IMG/VR virus record: IMGVR_UViG_3300037427_000300
Location: 1-40,745 of that record
Length of the DNA: 40,745 bases
Direction: 5' to 3' (one strand)
Origin: a virus
Within the stretch, counting starts at the first letter, position 1, and every line of letters starts with the position of its first letter. The notes beneath the pieces are model-generated. The model saw only the letters and a list, made by a program, of their open reading frames with translations, was not told the origin of the DNA and made no database searches. Shown piece by piece: positions 33,921-40,745 of this stretch. The position numbers were made by a program, and so were the translations under genes.

Positions 33921-33938
33921 TAACGTATTACCACGTTA
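33921..33938. repeat. Inverted repeat upstream of the nozzle gene
   Basis: TAACGT-ATTACC-ACGTTA is a perfect 6-base inverted repeat lying between the endolysin stop and the AAGGAGG ribosome site of the nozzle gene. It resembles the TTAA-based sites at other starts but has a different core. It may be an mRNA hairpin or a regulator site. Confidence 0.4.
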
Positions 33939-34391
33939 TTACATTAGTTCAAAATGTGGGCCGTCAATAAAAGGTCTACGCCCTTGGCTTCTACGCAAAT
34001 CTATATAAGCGTTCATAGCTTCTTCCATAGTTCCTTCCCATTCCCGTACATCATTAATATGCCAAGCAGCCCCCCAACGTATCTGTACGTCGTTATCTAT
34101 AGCAGCTTGCTTCATCGCATCAGCAATATCGTCATAAAGATTCAACTCCCACGATCCTCTCGAACCAATATAAGCCATAAGATCGACAGCGTCGCCTGTA
34201 AGATGTTTCGACTTCATGGTCTGCGTCGCACCCTTCGACAAAAGGGCTTTTTGTTCTTCTTCCGTTCTTAAACCACAAATCACTCCGAAGTCAATATTTG
34301 AGAGCTTTATGGCCGAGCAGACAACAGTATGGAGACTATTTTTAACTCCATCCATTCTACCTAAACTTCTTTGAGATAGTTGAAATGTCAT
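33939..34391 (-). CDS. Peptidase M15 endolysin (VanY/CwlK-like)
   Basis: A 150-residue L-alanyl-D-glutamate or D-Ala-D-Ala type M15 peptidase. Zinc-site residues: H63 and D70 in SKHLTGDAVD, and H146 in DGPHFELM, with E148 as likely catalytic partner. It cleaves peptide cross-links of the cell wall at lysis. No signal peptide is visible, so release needs a holin; the three-TM-like protein and other membrane proteins just upstream could supply it. The ATG overlaps the upstream TGA. Confidence 0.9.
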   Translation of the reverse strand: MTFQLSQRSLGRMDGVKNSLHTVVCSAIKLSNIDFGVICGLRTEEEQKALLSKGATQTMKSKHLTGDAVDLMAYIGSRGSWELNLYDDIADAMKQAAIDNDVQIRWGAAWHINDVREWEGTMEEAMNAYIDLRRSQGRRPFIDGPHFELM

Positions 34392-34528
34392 TTCTTTTTT
34401 CCTTTCAGATATTTTGGCACAACATCCTTAAATTGATGCCTTTTCATTTCTAAATAAAGTCGGTAACAATTTACAATTGTGTTTAACCCGACGGCACTAA
34501 ATAATAATATCCATTGCCACATACCCAT
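34388..34528 (-). CDS. Small membrane protein upstream of endolysin
   Basis: A 46-residue protein behind GGAG: MGMWQWILLFSAVGLN, with one hydrophobic N-terminal segment (4-20), then basic residues (MKRHQ, KGKKK at the end). The layout, membrane anchor plus basic tail with ATGA coupling to the endolysin, would fit a holin-like or spanin-like accessory, but no lipobox is present. Function unknown. Confidence 0.55.
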   Translation of the reverse strand: MGMWQWILLFSAVGLNTIVNCYRLYLEMKRHQFKDVVPKYLKGKKK

Positions 34529-34551
34529 TTATTTATTCTCCAAAAAGTTAG

Positions 34552-34752
34552 TCATGATTTTCCGCTTACATACCCTGCAACAATCCCAATTACACCTGTG
34601 ATGCTCATTTGTAGTAACTCAATAACCGAATTATCTAATTTACCACCGTGCTCATTTGCCATCATAAATTCGTCGATAACAATTAAACCTAGCAGACTCA
34701 TAAGCCCAAGTGCCATAATTAAAACAACTATATCTTTTATACGTGACATCAT
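34552..34752 (-). CDS. Small two-TM membrane protein of the lysis cluster
   Basis: A 66-residue protein (MMSRIKDIVVLIMALGLMSLLGLIVIDEF...). The first TM helix is about 7-27 and a second about 48-62 (MSITGVIGIVAGYVSG), with a soluble connector. It is coupled to the upstream holin-like gene by ATGA. It could be a second holin or antiholin. This is inferred from topology and place only. Confidence 0.6.
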   Translation of the reverse strand: MMSRIKDIVVLIMALGLMSLLGLIVIDEFMMANEHGGKLDNSVIELLQMSITGVIGIVAGYVSGKS

Positions 34753-35135
34753 TTTCGTCCTCCAAAAAATTGTTTCCCGCCCCTAATTCCTATCGCAGCA
34801 CTACAGACGGTAAAAACTAGCCACGTATACCATTCAGGAAGCTCAGCAAGACGATCAAAACCATTTTGGACAGTCTGTTCTAAGCCTGGAATAAAACATA
34901 GAATTACAGGTACGAGAACTATAACAGTAACGAACTCGTCCTTGAGAGAGTTTTGCGTACCTTGAGCCATAATCCGCTCCCAGTCCGCAGTTGATGTTTC
35001 TTTAGAAAGCAGTATTTTAGCTTTCGCTTCAGCCTCTGTCAGCTTCAGTTTTGCATTTGCAGCATTAGCATCGGCTCGTCCTTGGAGCCAAGATCCTGCC
35101 AAATTAGCTACAGGGCCAAGTATAGTACCTAACAT
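34749..35135 (-). CDS. Holin-like membrane protein (three-TM family)
   Basis: A 128-residue protein that resembles the 3-TM holins found in gene-transfer agents and marine phages. It has an amphipathic N-terminus (MLGTILGPVANLAGSWLQG), an Ala/Lys/Glu-rich helix at about 22-50, and two clear membrane segments at about 69-86 (FVTVIVLVPVILCFIPG) and 103-118 (WYTWLVFTVCSAAIGI). It likely forms the pore that lets the M15 endolysin out, and lies three genes upstream of it. The start follows AAAGGAG, with a perfect palindrome just before. Confidence 0.7.
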   Translation of the reverse strand: MLGTILGPVANLAGSWLQGRADANAANAKLKLTEAEAKAKILLSKETSTADWERIMAQGTQNSLKDEFVTVIVLVPVILCFIPGLEQTVQNGFDRLAELPEWYTWLVFTVCSAAIGIRGGKQFFGGRK

Positions 35136-35148
35136 ACACTCTCCTTTC

Positions 35149-35164
35149 TATTAACGCGTTAATA
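35149..35164. promoter_or_regulatory. Perfect 16-bp palindrome at the holin-like gene start
   Basis: TATTAACGCGTTAATA is fully self-complementary. It begins two bases upstream of the AAAGGAG ribosome site of the holin-like gene and has the same TTAA-N4-TTAA layout as sites at 12284, 36542 and 40583. Confidence 0.6.
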
Positions 35165-35184
35165 ACTTATAGCACAAAGATAAA

Positions 35185-35421
35185 TTATTTTCCAGTACCG
35201 TTAGGCGCTCTATCAGTTTTAGCTTCTTTATTAAGAAATACTGCGAAACAAGCTGAAAAACACCCAAAAATTACAGAACATAAACCTGATTGTTCTAAGC
35301 TTAAATTCTCTAACGACATCGCCCATTGCAGAACTTGAAAACACATTATAGTTATAGCTATCATCATCAAACGTGGAATAATTTTAAGTTCATCAAGCGT
35401 TCGCGCTGTTTTATGTACCAT
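35185..35421 (-). CDS. Small two-TM membrane protein
   Basis: A 78-residue protein with two hydrophobic segments, about 16-32 (RLMMIAITIMCFQVLQW) and 45-63 (GLCSVIFGCFSACFAVFLN), joined by a short acidic loop. Its ATG shares one base with the stop of the cysteine peptide gene upstream (TAATG). It belongs to the cluster of lysis-like membrane proteins. Function unknown. Confidence 0.6.
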   Translation of the reverse strand: MVHKTARTLDELKIIPRLMMIAITIMCFQVLQWAMSLENLSLEQSGLCSVIFGCFSACFAVFLNKEAKTDRAPNGTGK

Positions 35422-35498
35422 TAATATTTACACTTACACTTAGATTTTAACCGACCGCATTTTTTGCACTTAGCGGCTTTTTTCTTAACTGGTTTCAT
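35421..35498 (-). CDS. 25-residue cysteine/lysine-rich peptide
   Basis: A very small gene, MKPVKKKAAKCKKCGRLKSK then CKCKY, with a strong ribosome site (AAGGAG, five bases before ATG). Cysteines are spaced CxxC-x6-CxC, enough for a zinc knuckle. The TAATG overlap with the next gene argues that it is translated. Similar tiny basic Cys peptides are common in phages but have no known function. Confidence 0.65.
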   Translation of the reverse strand: MKPVKKKAAKCKKCGRLKSKCKCKY

Positions 35499-35634
35499 GG
35501 GATCTCCTTTTCTTAGTTAGTTTCATAAACTTTCCAGCCATATTTCGATCATGCGTTATTATAACAATTTTATTATTATCGTCGTACACAACCCAAACAC
35601 TACCTGACTTTCTCTTAACTTCCTCAAGTCTCAC
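35485..35634 (-). CDS. Small basic protein (GTG start)
   Basis: A 49-residue protein, MRLEEVKRKSGSVWVVYDDN then KIVIITHDRNMAGKFMKLTKK, ending HETS. It reads as a compact beta-beta-alpha unit. The GTG start has only a weak GGAAAAG upstream. Its tail overlaps the Cys peptide gene by 14 bases. It fills a gap that otherwise has no gene, so I favour it, with moderate confidence. Confidence 0.45.
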   Translation of the reverse strand: MRLEEVKRKSGSVWVVYDDNNKIVIITHDRNMAGKFMKLTKKRRSHETS

Positions 35635-35643
35635 TCTTTTCCA

Positions 35644-36129
35644 TCATAATCTTCCATCTCCTAAATAGCTAGCAACATAAATCATTCCTGTAATTCCTAT
35701 TGCAAAAAATATAACACCTATAATAAGACCTACTATATAAAATATTTTATCTCTTCTAGCCGCCGCTTGCTCTAAAGCTTCTTTCTGCCTAACACGAGCC
35801 GCAGCTTGTTCCTTTACGACCATATCCCAAAGTCCTGGTGCTCCGTATAGTTGACACGTACTGCGAAGCTCATCTTGAGCCTGCTTATGCGCCATCTTGG
35901 CTTGGGCTATTGCAAATCCTTCTTCTTCAGAAGATGTTAATCCTTTTGTGAGACGACTAAACGGGTTTTTGTGTTTCCCAGATTCAGCAAGATTAATATC
36001 GGCTTCTAGTTTTGCTAGCTTACCAACTTTAGGAAGCAAAGAATTAATATCTTTACCTGCCTTTACAGCTGAACTAACTGAACTAGCAATTTTTGTTACC
36101 GCACCTGCTAAAGCTAGTACCTCAATCAT
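35644..36129 (-). CDS. Membrane-anchored helical protein
   Basis: A 161-residue protein, with an Ala/Ser/Lys-rich helical N-terminus, a long central helix (AQAKMAHKQAQDEL...KEALEQAAARRDK) and one strong TM segment near the C-terminus (about 129-153). The layout, coiled coil plus membrane anchor, suggests a phage membrane accessory protein. An extended -10 promoter with inverted repeats lies directly upstream. Function unknown. Confidence 0.6.
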   Translation of the reverse strand: MIEVLALAGAVTKIASSVSSAVKAGKDINSLLPKVGKLAKLEADINLAESGKHKNPFSRLTKGLTSSEEEGFAIAQAKMAHKQAQDELRSTCQLYGAPGLWDMVVKEQAAARVRQKEALEQAAARRDKIFYIVGLIIGVIFFAIGITGMIYVASYLGDGRL

Positions 36130-36145
36130 CTCTAATAAACTCCTT

Positions 36146-36170
36146 CATACAGTATTATACCAACTGTATG
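36146..36170 (-). promoter_or_regulatory. Extended -10 promoter inside an inverted repeat
   Basis: On the - strand TGGTATAAT (36162-36154) is a perfect extended -10. It lies inside perfect 8-base inverted repeats (CATACAGT 36146-36153, ACTGTATG 36163-36170). No good -35 is seen, as expected for extended -10 promoters. The repeat could be an operator over the promoter. It precedes the gene ending at 36129 by about 25 bases. Confidence 0.65.
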
Positions 36171-36266
36171 GCAGAGCGCCGCAGTCGTAATAACAAGCTT
36201 TATAATATTAGCTCGTGTAGCTACTTAAAAATAACAGCTCGTACACTACAGATACAAGCGTAAATA

Positions 36267-36506
36267 TTATCTCTCCAGTATTCGATCCATCTTGGCATCG
36301 AGAGCATCTAAGCGTGTTATAACGCGGTCTAAAGAAGTATTGCTTTCAATTTTTGTCGAATATTCCTTTGCGAGTTCCTCCCTTGTTCGGTTTAGAAGAA
36401 TTTGAACGCGCTTTAGCTCATCGTGGTGGAACTTAACCCACCACATAATGAACCCTAGCCCGCCAGTTAGTCCAACACTCCATAACGATTCCATCTGCAT
36501 TTCCAT
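36267..36506 (-). CDS. Small TM plus coiled-coil protein
   Basis: A 79-residue protein: a hydrophobic N-terminal segment at about 9-24 (VGLTGGLGFIMWWVKFHH), then a long charged coiled coil ending in a heptad run (VITRLDALDAKMDRILER). This is like XhlA/haemolysin-type or spanin-like membrane proteins of phage lysis clusters. The ATG overlaps the previous stop (TAATG). Function is inferred only. Confidence 0.6.
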   Translation of the reverse strand: MEMQMESLWSVGLTGGLGFIMWWVKFHHDELKRVQILLNRTREELAKEYSTKIESNTSLDRVITRLDALDAKMDRILER

Positions 36507-36721
36507 TAACTTGGAGCTTCTTCTGGTTTCGATAATGATTGTGTTAACATGTTAACAAATGCACCCCTGCCAACATTCAACTGATCGAGGTTGAACTGGG
36601 TCGCACCTATTTTCCGGTCGAGGTCGCTTACGTGATTTACCATAATTTTTTGCTCATCAGTAAGCTGATCCTCGGTATATTCTGTACCGTCAATCGTTAT
36701 GGTTTTTTTATTTTCTGCCAT
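36506..36721 (-). CDS. DUF6447-like small protein
   Basis: A 71-residue protein with an N-terminal ITIDGTEYTEDQLTDEQKIM and a coiled-coil region (VSDLDRKIGATQFNLDQLNVGRGAF). This pattern is the DUF6447 family as I remember it, common in cyanophages and related phages near fibre genes. Function is unknown. A perfect palindrome (36542-36557) lies inside its coding sequence. Confidence 0.6.
   Translation of the reverse strand: MAENKKTITIDGTEYTEDQLTDEQKIMVNHVSDLDRKIGATQFNLDQLNVGRGAFVNMLTQSLSKPEEAPS
36542..36557. promoter_or_regulatory. Perfect 16-bp palindrome, TGTTAACATGTTAACA
   Basis: The 16 bases are fully self-complementary and match the core of the 12284-12305 site in 15 of 16 positions. 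It lies inside the DUF6447-like gene (encoding part of VNMLTQ), 36-51 bases upstream of the next gene start. Confidence 0.55.
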
Positions 36722-36754
36722 TTTGATCTCCTTTCGGGTTGGGGTTAAAGTTCT

Positions 36755-37939
36755 TTAGTCGGGAAGCTCCGCATCAAATGCTACATAGCCTGAAGTGTTG
36801 TTTGAGTTTCTAACGTAGTACGGTCTATATATCGTTAAACCACTACTTACAGTATACTCAATATGGGCTAGAACATTAGTATGAGTGCCACCTGAAATTG
36901 CTGTACTTGTGCAATCAATAGCTGAATTAACACCATCAGCCACTTGAATATCATTGGTAGATACATCTGGTGCGATTCTCATAGGAACAAATAAAGAAGT
37001 TGTAGCCGTAACTACAGTGGCACTTTTAGCAACACCAAATTCTGATAGTACACCATAAGATGCACCACCGCCAAACTTCTGATAATACCTCTGACACAAC
37101 GCTAGTTCTTCACCATAACTGCGATATTCAAATGGAGTAGCAACCGTTCCCACTTCTAATTGGACACCTGTAAGTTGCCAAGTGTCACCGTCTGTATCAA
37201 TCTGAGCTTCATGTCCTGCCCCCCATAAAGAAGATGCGTATGACGCCCACCCGGCTGCAGGAGTCCCTGCAAAACCTGAACCTACAATAGTAGGAAATCT
37301 GAGGGTTAGCCCTTCCCCATTATCATTATTAATTGTTGTTCCCCCGCTTAAAGGTGGAATAGAAATTGTTTTGTACTCCCAAGTATTAGCTACATTTACA
37401 GTGTAAGTTGTTGAAAATATTTTAACAGTATTATCTAGTGCAGTTAAACTAACAGAAAAAATTCCCCCTTTACTAGACTTTACCCAGAAACTTGCTGACA
37501 GAGGCTTTGCTGACGCTGATCCAACGGCTAGTGCTTGGCAATCCCGTGCTTCAATATACGTGGCAACAGCCAAGTCCTCATCAGATGCAATAGCACTTTC
37601 TGTGGTCGTTACCTCAATCTTTAAACTGTTAAAGAACCCTGGTGGTGCATCAGTCGATTGCGTTACAGTGTGAGCATAATTATCCAAGGCATCAGTCTGA
37701 AACTTCCATCTATCTAGGGTGTAATCACTTATCGTAGTATGGCTAGTTGCACGTTGAGCTATTCTCATATCACCATTAATAATCAGATTTTTACGCCCTG
37801 CACCAATCAGGTTAAACTGTTCTTGTGGTGTTTCAGCCCGAAGCATAGCCTCTCCAGCTATGCCTGATGGTTTTTTCAAGGTAGCTATTTCAGAGCGAAT
37901 ACTTACCGCAGGTTTTGAAATATCAATTCTTTTTGTCAT
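36755..37939 (-). CDS. Tail fibre-like protein
   Basis: A 394-residue protein of tail fibre type. The N-terminal 50 residues are a short helical stalk (PQEQFNLIGAGRKNLIING). Then comes the recurrent phage motif NLIINGDMRIAQRATS...DYTLDRWKF, a beta-sandwich region like CBM-type adhesins (about 55-270), and a C-terminal beta-rich tip with CQRYYQKFGG. Proteins with this NGDMxIAQR motif are typical receptor-binding fibres of marine phages. The start follows TAGGAG. Confidence 0.7.
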   Translation of the reverse strand: MTKRIDISKPAVSIRSEIATLKKPSGIAGEAMLRAETPQEQFNLIGAGRKNLIINGDMRIAQRATSHTTISDYTLDRWKFQTDALDNYAHTVTQSTDAPPGFFNSLKIEVTTTESAIASDEDLAVATYIEARDCQALAVGSASAKPLSASFWVKSSKGGIFSVSLTALDNTVKIFSTTYTVNVANTWEYKTISIPPLSGGTTINNDNGEGLTLRFPTIVGSGFAGTPAAGWASYASSLWGAGHEAQIDTDGDTWQLTGVQLEVGTVATPFEYRSYGEELALCQRYYQKFGGGASYGVLSEFGVAKSATVVTATTSLFVPMRIAPDVSTNDIQVADGVNSAIDCTSTAISGGTHTNVLAHIEYTVSSGLTIYRPYYVRNSNNTSGYVAFDAELPD

Positions 37940-37951
37940 ATTTGCTCCTAA

Positions 37952-40570
37952 TTAAACGTCCGTACACTCTGCCACAAGGCCATTACTTGCACTAATAGCT
38001 ATCTCAGTGGCGCTGGTTGTATTTGCTGTTCTTACTAATCCTTGAAAAGTAGACCGCCCTGCAGAAGTTCCTACATGAAGTTCTTTAGTAACATCGTCAT
38101 GGGCTAAAGCTGTTACTGTATCACTGCTACCATATAAAGTAGCTTTGGCATTTGTTTGGAAAAGATGTTTTTCGTCTTCGTATATTTTTTTAATTTGGTC
38201 TGGCGTTAGAATCCCTGCACTTACTCGCAGTAATGCTAAAGAGCCTTGATGGTAATTAATATTTCCACTGTATCCACCTACTCTTAATCTCAAATCATCT
38301 TTACCAGAAGAATTAAGATTGTAAGCGTGATTAACTTCAAGAGCGTTTCTCCCATTAATATAGACTTTTTTAGTTGATTCATCATCTGTAAAAACAATAC
38401 ACTGCCATTCAGTTGAGTGAAGACCAGCAGCAGTATAAGCTGCTCCATTTTCTTGGTCATAAGTATAGTATTTACCATCGCTCGCATTTATAGCTAGACC
38501 ATAATGGTAATCTGTATCATCTGTTAAAGACCAAAGATACTGATAGTAACTGCCAAGTGTGGATTTTGACCAACAGATAAAAGACCTTTCTTCTAAATTT
38601 AATATATCTGAATTGATGGGCTGTATTAAAGTATTACCACTAGAATTAAATCCGCTATAGCCTACTAACTCTGCACCAGTAGCCACGGCTGTTTTTGTAA
38701 TTGTACCAGAAGCTCTAAACCCTTTGGCATACAAGCTACGGTCTTTTTCTGCTAGACGTACTGATACGTCATCAATGTACATATCTGTATCATTACCACT
38801 CCCACTTTCAGTAAAACTGAGGTATAGGGTTGTTGATGTAGCGGTAAGTGTACCCCCAACGTGTGTCCACGCTGTAGTGTTAAATGCTGAACCTTCAAAG
38901 TATTGGTTGCCACCAGCAGACGTTCCAGCTTTAAATGTTTGATTAGAAGAATTAGCGACATAAACCCAAGCGGAAATCGTGTAGGTTTTACCTACTACAA
39001 CAGTTACATTGGTGTGTGCCATACCGCCAGCACCATTTGCTACAGCGTGTAAACTGTATGTACCAGAGTGTGCTTGTGTATTTGATGTTGCAAAAGTTCC
39101 TAAACTAGAAGCTGTCCAACCTGTAGTCGCATTTCCCTCAAACGTACCATTTGTTACTAGCTCACTACCAACAAGATTTGTAGTATCAGTGTCAGACATA
39201 GTACAAGCTTTAATGTCACCAGGCATCCATCCTGTATTGTAATCAGAGGTTACATACGCAGCCATCCCATGAGAATTGTCTGTAATATCACCTTCACCAA
39301 GCTCATGTATATTTAGACCTGCTCGCCCAATAACACTATTAACAGTTTGTGCAGTAGTTGAGGTAACTATAGTTCTAGGCTCAATCGTAATTAATTTGTC
39401 AACATTACCAAGTGGTCTAGGGAAATTGTAAGCCCCACTACCAAGAGGACTGGCATCATCAGCCCAATAATAATTAGCGTCAGACGTGTTGCCCAGATAA
39501 GACGCGGATTCTTCTAGATGAATATCTTTGTAAATACCGTAATAGAGAGGAGCTACGCCAACTAGGTTATTGCCTAAAAACCGTGAAAAACTCCCAATAG
39601 CTGCCGTTGTTCCCTTGTTTACAACCGTATTATCAGGGTGAATAATGTCAAATCCTTTTTCAAAGCAAATAGCAATAGTGGGGATTGGTAAACCAGTAGA
39701 GGGATCAGTTGGTGCGTTTGGAAAAACTTTTACATCAACATCGTTTAAATAAATCCAAGTTAATTTTGCTACTGAATCATGCACATACATACTAAGAGCA
39801 TCATTTCGTTGAGCAATATTTCCATTGTAGCAATATTGACCATTAGCCATATCCCACATTCTTCCCTTTTCATTAATAAAATTTATGGCGAAGAGATATG
39901 GAGAATAACCAGATAGGCTTGAGATAAATAATTCACCATTTAAAGCCTTAACTTTAGTTAGCCATGACCCCCCACTTGCGTGTTCGCCCCCAAGCATATC
40001 TTTAGAAGTACAATCAAATATCATCCACATAGATATATCTGGATCATCAGCATCGTAGATTGTAAGAAGAGTATTCGTTATAGCGATAATGGCAACAGCA
40101 GGAAATTCTTTGCGAGAACCTCTCTTAGCTCCAGATGATTCATTATACCACGATTTATCTTTAGTCCTATGTCTCCAAGCACCTCCATCACTATCTTTAC
40201 TAGTATCGTAGACAAATACATCTACATGAGTAGCTCCGCTACCTTGGACTGCACTTAATGCAGCTAGGTTTCCATCCCTAAAAGTAGGTTCATCAGTTGT
40301 TGCAAGTCCTTGATTGAGAGCCTTGACTGCTGCTAAGTTAGTAACCTCGCTGTCCATCAACGCACCAGCGGCTGTAACATTAGTTGCATCGGTAACGTCA
40401 GCGCTAGCTTCAATACCGTCTAATTTTGTACCATCAACAGATACATCCCGCCCATCGACATTTCCAGATGTAACAATACCTCCAACAGTATATGTACCCG
40501 AAGTATCTATTTCAGTAGGGCCGATCTTACTGTCGGCGATCAGATTGGCTAGATCTCGGGTTTTTGTCAT
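37952..40570 (-). CDS. Large tail fibre with CBM and LamG-like modules
   Basis: An 872-residue fibre. Residues 1-95 show a typical stalk (SGNVDGRDVSVDGTKLDGIEA). A body of beta repeats runs to about 460 and looks propeller-like. A carbohydrate-binding module begins near 470 (ELVTNGTFEG...GWTASSLG) and runs to about 605. A LamG/concanavalin-like domain lies at about 640-805 (FICWSKST...KKVYINGR...). A short stalk ends the protein. It should bind host surface glycans. It is the first complete gene of the leftward arm, behind AGGAG. Confidence 0.78.
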   Translation of the reverse strand: MTKTRDLANLIADSKIGPTEIDTSGTYTVGGIVTSGNVDGRDVSVDGTKLDGIEASADVTDATNVTAAGALMDSEVTNLAAVKALNQGLATTDEPTFRDGNLAALSAVQGSGATHVDVFVYDTSKDSDGGAWRHRTKDKSWYNESSGAKRGSRKEFPAVAIIAITNTLLTIYDADDPDISMWMIFDCTSKDMLGGEHASGGSWLTKVKALNGELFISSLSGYSPYLFAINFINEKGRMWDMANGQYCYNGNIAQRNDALSMYVHDSVAKLTWIYLNDVDVKVFPNAPTDPSTGLPIPTIAICFEKGFDIIHPDNTVVNKGTTAAIGSFSRFLGNNLVGVAPLYYGIYKDIHLEESASYLGNTSDANYYWADDASPLGSGAYNFPRPLGNVDKLITIEPRTIVTSTTAQTVNSVIGRAGLNIHELGEGDITDNSHGMAAYVTSDYNTGWMPGDIKACTMSDTDTTNLVGSELVTNGTFEGNATTGWTASSLGTFATSNTQAHSGTYSLHAVANGAGGMAHTNVTVVVGKTYTISAWVYVANSSNQTFKAGTSAGGNQYFEGSAFNTTAWTHVGGTLTATSTTLYLSFTESGSGNDTDMYIDDVSVRLAEKDRSLYAKGFRASGTITKTAVATGAELVGYSGFNSSGNTLIQPINSDILNLEERSFICWSKSTLGSYYQYLWSLTDDTDYHYGLAINASDGKYYTYDQENGAAYTAAGLHSTEWQCIVFTDDESTKKVYINGRNALEVNHAYNLNSSGKDDLRLRVGGYSGNINYHQGSLALLRVSAGILTPDQIKKIYEDEKHLFQTNAKATLYGSSDTVTALAHDDVTKELHVGTSAGRSTFQGLVRTANTTSATEIAISASNGLVAECTDV

Positions 40571-40582
40571 AAGTTATTCTCC

Positions 40583-40598
40583 TGTTAACACTTTAACA
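40583..40598. promoter_or_regulatory. TTAA-arm inverted repeat at the fibre start
   Basis: TGTTAACACTTTAACA has perfect 6-base arms (TGTTAA/TTAACA) around CACT. On the - strand its last base is the first of the AGGAG ribosome site for the 872-residue fibre. Confidence 0.5.
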
Positions 40599-40601
40599 TA
40601 T

Positions 40602-40745
40602 TTATTCTGGTTTACTATCTTCTAAATGTTTAGCATAAGCTGTCTTGACTGCGTCCGTATGAACTACACCACAGATTGCCTTGACCTCATCCGACTCTCC
40701 TGAGATGTCTGCATCTGGTGCTACAACATGACGATGAAAGCTACG
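40602..40745 (-). CDS. C-terminal end of a gene cut by the window
   Basis: An open frame enters from the right edge and ends at TAA, leaving the last 47 residues, beginning RSFHRHVVAPDADISGES and ending AKHLEDSKPE. The upstream part is missing. The composition is that of a soluble phage protein; the neighbouring gene order suggests a tail or head completion protein, but it cannot be named. Confidence 0.6.
   Translation of the reverse strand, partial: RSFHRHVVAPDADISGESDEVKAICGVVHTDAVKTAYAKHLEDSKPE

Noticed and set aside
1-40745. tRNA, rRNA, CRISPR array, integrase, attachment site
   Set aside because: None could be supported. No regular spaced repeats, no tRNA-like cloverleaf and no recombinase motif were seen.

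Overview
This window is part of the genome of a tailed double-stranded DNA phage, most likely a short-tailed (podovirus-type) phage. It is tightly packed, with many ATGA or TAATG start/stop overlaps, and is AT-rich. It has two opposed arms: a rightward replication and takeover arm (about 0.3-17.1 kb, + strand) and a leftward virion and lysis arm (about 40.7-17.4 kb, - strand). They converge on a strong leftward terminator at 17351-17384. I see no rRNA, tRNA, integrase, CRISPR or cellular housekeeping genes. Terminase, portal and capsid genes are not here and presumably lie beyond the right edge, where a leftward gene is cut. The style of the fibre, nozzle-like and internal virion proteins resembles environmental marine podophages, but the host cannot be told from the sequence.

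Rightward arm. Positions 1-317 are non-coding, with hairpins and a rho-independent terminator. Four small genes follow, two of them membrane proteins. A promoter-like site at 1338-1366 precedes a conserved-looking module: a MoxR/CobS-like AAA+ ATPase (1421-2428), a middle protein that looks like DUF3150 (2441-3487), a small protein, and a protein combining an HExxH metallopeptidase-like domain with a VWA MIDAS domain (3703-4875). Next come a stand-alone sigma-70 region 4 protein (5608-5904), a helix-turn-helix protein with a C-terminal membrane anchor (5901-6263), and small genes. The replication and recombination set is a family-A DNA polymerase with 3'-5' exonuclease (7080-8999), a Cas4/RecB-like nuclease with cysteines (9278-9943), a VRR-NUC nuclease, a zinc ribbon, an HNH protein, an SNF2-type helicase (10692-12263), an AlpA-like HTH protein, two conserved phage proteins, a gp2.5-like ssDNA-binding protein (13455-14222) and a primase-DUF927 helicase (14297-17113).

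Leftward arm, in transcription order from the right edge. First are the cut gene, two fibre-like proteins (40570-36755) and a run of small membrane and cysteine-rich proteins. These include a three-TM-holin-like protein (35135-34749) and an M15 peptidase endolysin (34391-33939). Then come a T7 gp12-like nozzle protein (33901-31325), an FN3-containing tail protein (31332-29656), two related MSYG tail proteins, a GNAT acetyltransferase, and three internal-virion-type proteins comparable in order to T7 gp14, gp15 and gp16. The gp14-like protein carries a C-terminal S74 chaperone. The 2141-residue gp16-like protein carries an HEVGGH zinc-site-like motif.

Most notable points: (i) a recurrent near-palindrome of the form TRTTAA-N4-TTAAYA beside ribosome-binding sites in the leftward arm, with a longer form before the AlpA-like gene; (ii) the AAA+/DUF3150-like/metallopeptidase-VWA module beside a truncated sigma factor and a membrane-anchored HTH protein, a plausible but unproven host-takeover set; (iii) the six-residue HEXXGH-type motif in the giant ejection protein; (iv) very small genes, such as a 25-residue cysteine peptide, that automatic callers are likely to miss.
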